NCBI GenBank assembly: GCA_045534165.1
Contig: JAZSJD010000012.1
Span: 1 to 36,392 of the forward strand
Origin: SIG575 sp045534165
GTDB lineage: Bacteria > Bacillota > Clostridia > Oscillospirales > Acutalibacteraceae
Length of the DNA stretch: 36,392 bases
Direction: 5' to 3'
The notes below the pieces were generated by a model. The model was not told the DNA's origin and did not search any database. It saw only the letters and a list, made by a program, of their open reading frames with translations. Both the position numbers and the translations under genes were made by a program. How positions within the stretch are numbered: the stretch's first letter is position 1; every line of letters starts with the position of its first letter. Below, in pieces: positions 34,549-36,392 of this stretch.

Positions 34549-36392
34549 ATGGCTAGTAAAAAGAAAAAAGAACCTGAACGTTCTAATGAAGAAATCAACC
34601 CCAATGCACACATTTTAGGTGCAGGTATTGTTGTAGAACAAAAAATTACAGACACTCTTGAAGAAAACTATATGCCCTATGCTATGAGTGTTATTGTATC
34701 CCGTGCTATTCCTGAAATTGACGGTATGAAACCATCACACAGAAAACTCCTTTACACAATGTATAAAATGGGTTTGCTTTCAGGTGGCAGAATCAAATCA
34801 GCAAATATAGTTGGCCGTACAATGCAGTTAAATCCTCATGGTGATGCTGCAATTTATGAAACAATGGTTCGTCTTTCAAAAGGTAACGAATCACTTCTTC
34901 ATCCGTTTGTTGATTCAAAAGGTAACTTCGGTAAAGCATATTCTAAGAATATGCAGTATGCTGCTTCACGTTATACAGAAGCAAAGCTCTCGGCTTTTGC
35001 AGCGGAATTGTTTAAGGATATAGATAAGAACACAGTTGATTTTGTTCCTAACTATGATAACACAATGAAAGAACCATTATTGTTTCCTGTTTCAGTACCC
35101 ACAATTCTTACAAATGCAAACCTGGGTATTGCTGTTGGTATGGCAAGTAACATCTGCTCTTTCAATCTGCGTGAAATTTGTGAAACAACAATTGCGCTTA
35201 TTAAAAACCCTGATGCAGATTTGTTTGAAACACTTAAATGTCCTGATTTTGTTGGTGGCGGACAAGTTGTTTTTGACAGAGATGCACTTCAGAGCATTTT
35301 TGAAACAGGCAGAGGTTCAGTGAAAATCCGTTCCAAATTTACTTATGACAAAGTAAATAAATGTATTGATATTACTGAAATTCCAACAACTACAACTTCA
35401 GAAGCTATTATTGAAAAAATAATTGAATGTATCAAAAAAGGTTCGTTCAAAGAAATCAAAGATATCCGTGATGAAACAGATAAGAAAGGTCTTAAAATCA
35501 CAATTGATGTCAAGGGCGGCACAGATATAGATAAGCTTATGTCAAAGCTCTTTAAATCAACACCACTTGAAGATACTTTCTCCTGTAACTTTAACGTTCT
35601 TATCAAGGGTATGCCTAAAGTTCTTGGTGTAAGGCAGATTCTTAATGAATGGATTGAATTCAGAACTGATTGTGTACGTCGCAGACTTGAATTTGATTTG
35701 CAGAAATGTAAAGAAAAACTTCATTTGCTCAAAGGTCTTGAAAAAATACTTCTTGATATTGATAAGGCAATCAAAATCATCCGTAACACAGAAGAAGAAG
35801 CTGAAGTTGTTCCCAATTTGATGATTGGTTTCGGTATTGATAAAATTCAGGCTGAATATGTTGCTGAAATCAAACTTCGTCATCTTAATAAGGAATATAT
35901 TCTTAAAAGAATCAAGGATATTGAAAGCCTTGAAGAAAATATTGCTCTTCTTGAAGATATACTTTCAAGTAAACAGAAAATCAAGAAACTTATTGTTGCC
36001 GAGCTTAAAGATGTGGCTGCAAAACACGGTCAGGACAGAAAGAGCGAAATTATCTACATTGATGAAGATGAATTGGAAGAGAAGGAAGAAGAAATTCCTG
36101 ATTATCCTGTTATTCTTTTCTTCACAAAAGAAGGTTATTTCAAAAAGATTTTACCTCTTTCATGGCAGAAGAGCAGCGGTGAGCACAAGCTCAAAGAAGG
36201 CGACGAAGTTATCAAGATGGTTGAAACTTCAAACAAAACTGACCTTCTTTTCTTTACAAACAAGTGTCAGGTTTATAAAGCTAAAGCTAATGATTTTGAT
36301 GAAACAAAAGCAAGCAATTTAGGTGAATTTGTAGGTTCCCGCCTTGATATGGAAGAAGGGGAAACTGCAATTCATATGATTGCAACAACTGA
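34549..36392 (+). CDS. parC: Type IIA topoisomerase subunit A (ParC/GyrA-like), cut by window end
   Basis: 614 codons are visible and the gene continues past the window. After a Lys-rich start come ITDTLEENYMPYAMSVIVSRAIPEIDGMKPSHRKLLYTMY, NPHGDAAIYETMVRLS, and the DNA-cleaving Tyr142 in AASRYTEAKLS. The tower and coiled-coil region (RRRLEFDLQKCKEKLHLLKG) follows, then the start of the beta-pinwheel (VILFFTKEGYFKKI). In the quinolone-determining region, Ala100 and Glu104 stand where E. coli GyrA has Ser83 and Asp87. The gene starts 13 bp after parE with a GGGGGAG site, so the two are co-expressed. Confidence 0.9.
   Translation, partial: MASKKKKEPERSNEEINPNAHILGAGIVVEQKITDTLEENYMPYAMSVIVSRAIPEIDGMKPSHRKLLYTMYKMGLLSGGRIKSANIVGRTMQLNPHGDAAIYETMVRLSKGNESLLHPFVDSKGNFGKAYSKNMQYAASRYTEAKLSAFAAELFKDIDKNTVDFVPNYDNTMKEPLLFPVSVPTILTNANLGIAVGMASNICSFNLREICETTIALIKNPDADLFETLKCPDFVGGGQVVFDRDALQSIFETGRGSVKIRSKFTYDKVNKCIDITEIPTTTTSEAIIEKIIECIKKGSFKEIKDIRDETDKKGLKITIDVKGGTDIDKLMSKLFKSTPLEDTFSCNFNVLIKGMPKVLGVRQILNEWIEFRTDCVRRRLEFDLQKCKEKLHLLKGLEKILLDIDKAIKIIRNTEEEAEVVPNLMIGFGIDKIQAEYVAEIKLRHLNKEYILKRIKDIESLEENIALLEDILSSKQKIKKLIVAELKDVAAKHGQDRKSEIIYIDEDELEEKEEEIPDYPVILFFTKEGYFKKILPLSWQKSSGEHKLKEGDEVIKMVETSNKTDLLFFTNKCQVYKAKANDFDETKASNLGEFVGSRLDMEEGETAIHMIATT

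Overview
The window looks like the chromosome of a low-GC Gram-positive bacterium of class Clostridia, probably a gut or rumen member of the Oscillospirales/Ruminococcaceae type. The grounds are AGGAGG-type ribosome binding sites, strong sigma-A promoters with 17-bp spacers, the protein families present (DUF4091, GH4, DUF6440, DUF6273, ECF S components, an extra type IIA topoisomerase pair) and a double-hairpin repeat common in such genomes. The placement is inference, because no rRNA is present. I see no tRNA, rRNA, CRISPR array, phage or transposase.

Layout. (1) 1-5437 is a carbohydrate block: a DUF4091 hydrolase-like protein (-), a GH13 alpha-amylase-family protein (+), a GH4 glycosidase (+) behind a promoter flanked by a 9-bp inverted repeat, and a small DUF6440 protein. 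(2) 5440-6434 holds a two-hairpin intergenic repeat, an XRE regulator with helical repeats, and a bidirectional terminator. (3) 6464-16535 is a nine-gene minus-strand myo-inositol operon. Read from its promoter it encodes a secreted metallophosphoesterase, a GPH-type symporter, IolC, IolB, IolD, IolE, MmsA/IolA and IolG. (The count is eight if only these complete genes are counted, which is what I annotate.) It covers uptake and conversion of inositol to 2-deoxy-5-ketogluconate-6-phosphate, plus malonate-semialdehyde oxidation; the aldolase IolJ and a regulator are not in the window. (4) 16564-19184 carries a radical SAM protein (-), divergent from type III pantothenate kinase and an ECF S component likely to import pantothenate. 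(5) 19208-25065 is a plus-strand operon: a large GH106-like glycosidase, a membrane-anchored M20 peptidase, a class-A-like serine hydrolase with N-terminal repeats, and a one-helix membrane peptide. (6) 25099-27225 is a small XRE repressor divergent from a large surface protein, with three related operator-like sites exactly 30 bp apart between them. (7) 27240-36392 holds alanine racemase (-), divergent from valS and folC, then a parE/parC-like pair; parC runs off the window.

The most striking point is valS. The reading frame is perfect from end to end except for one UAG at codon 79, where the family has a conserved tryptophan between the HIGH-like and KMSKS motifs. In this window 23 complete genes end in UAA, 3 in UGA and none in UAG. 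Sequencing error, nonsense mutation with suppression, programmed readthrough, or rare UAG recoding are all possible. The three-site 30-bp operator array and the secreted phosphatase that leads the inositol operon are the next best leads.
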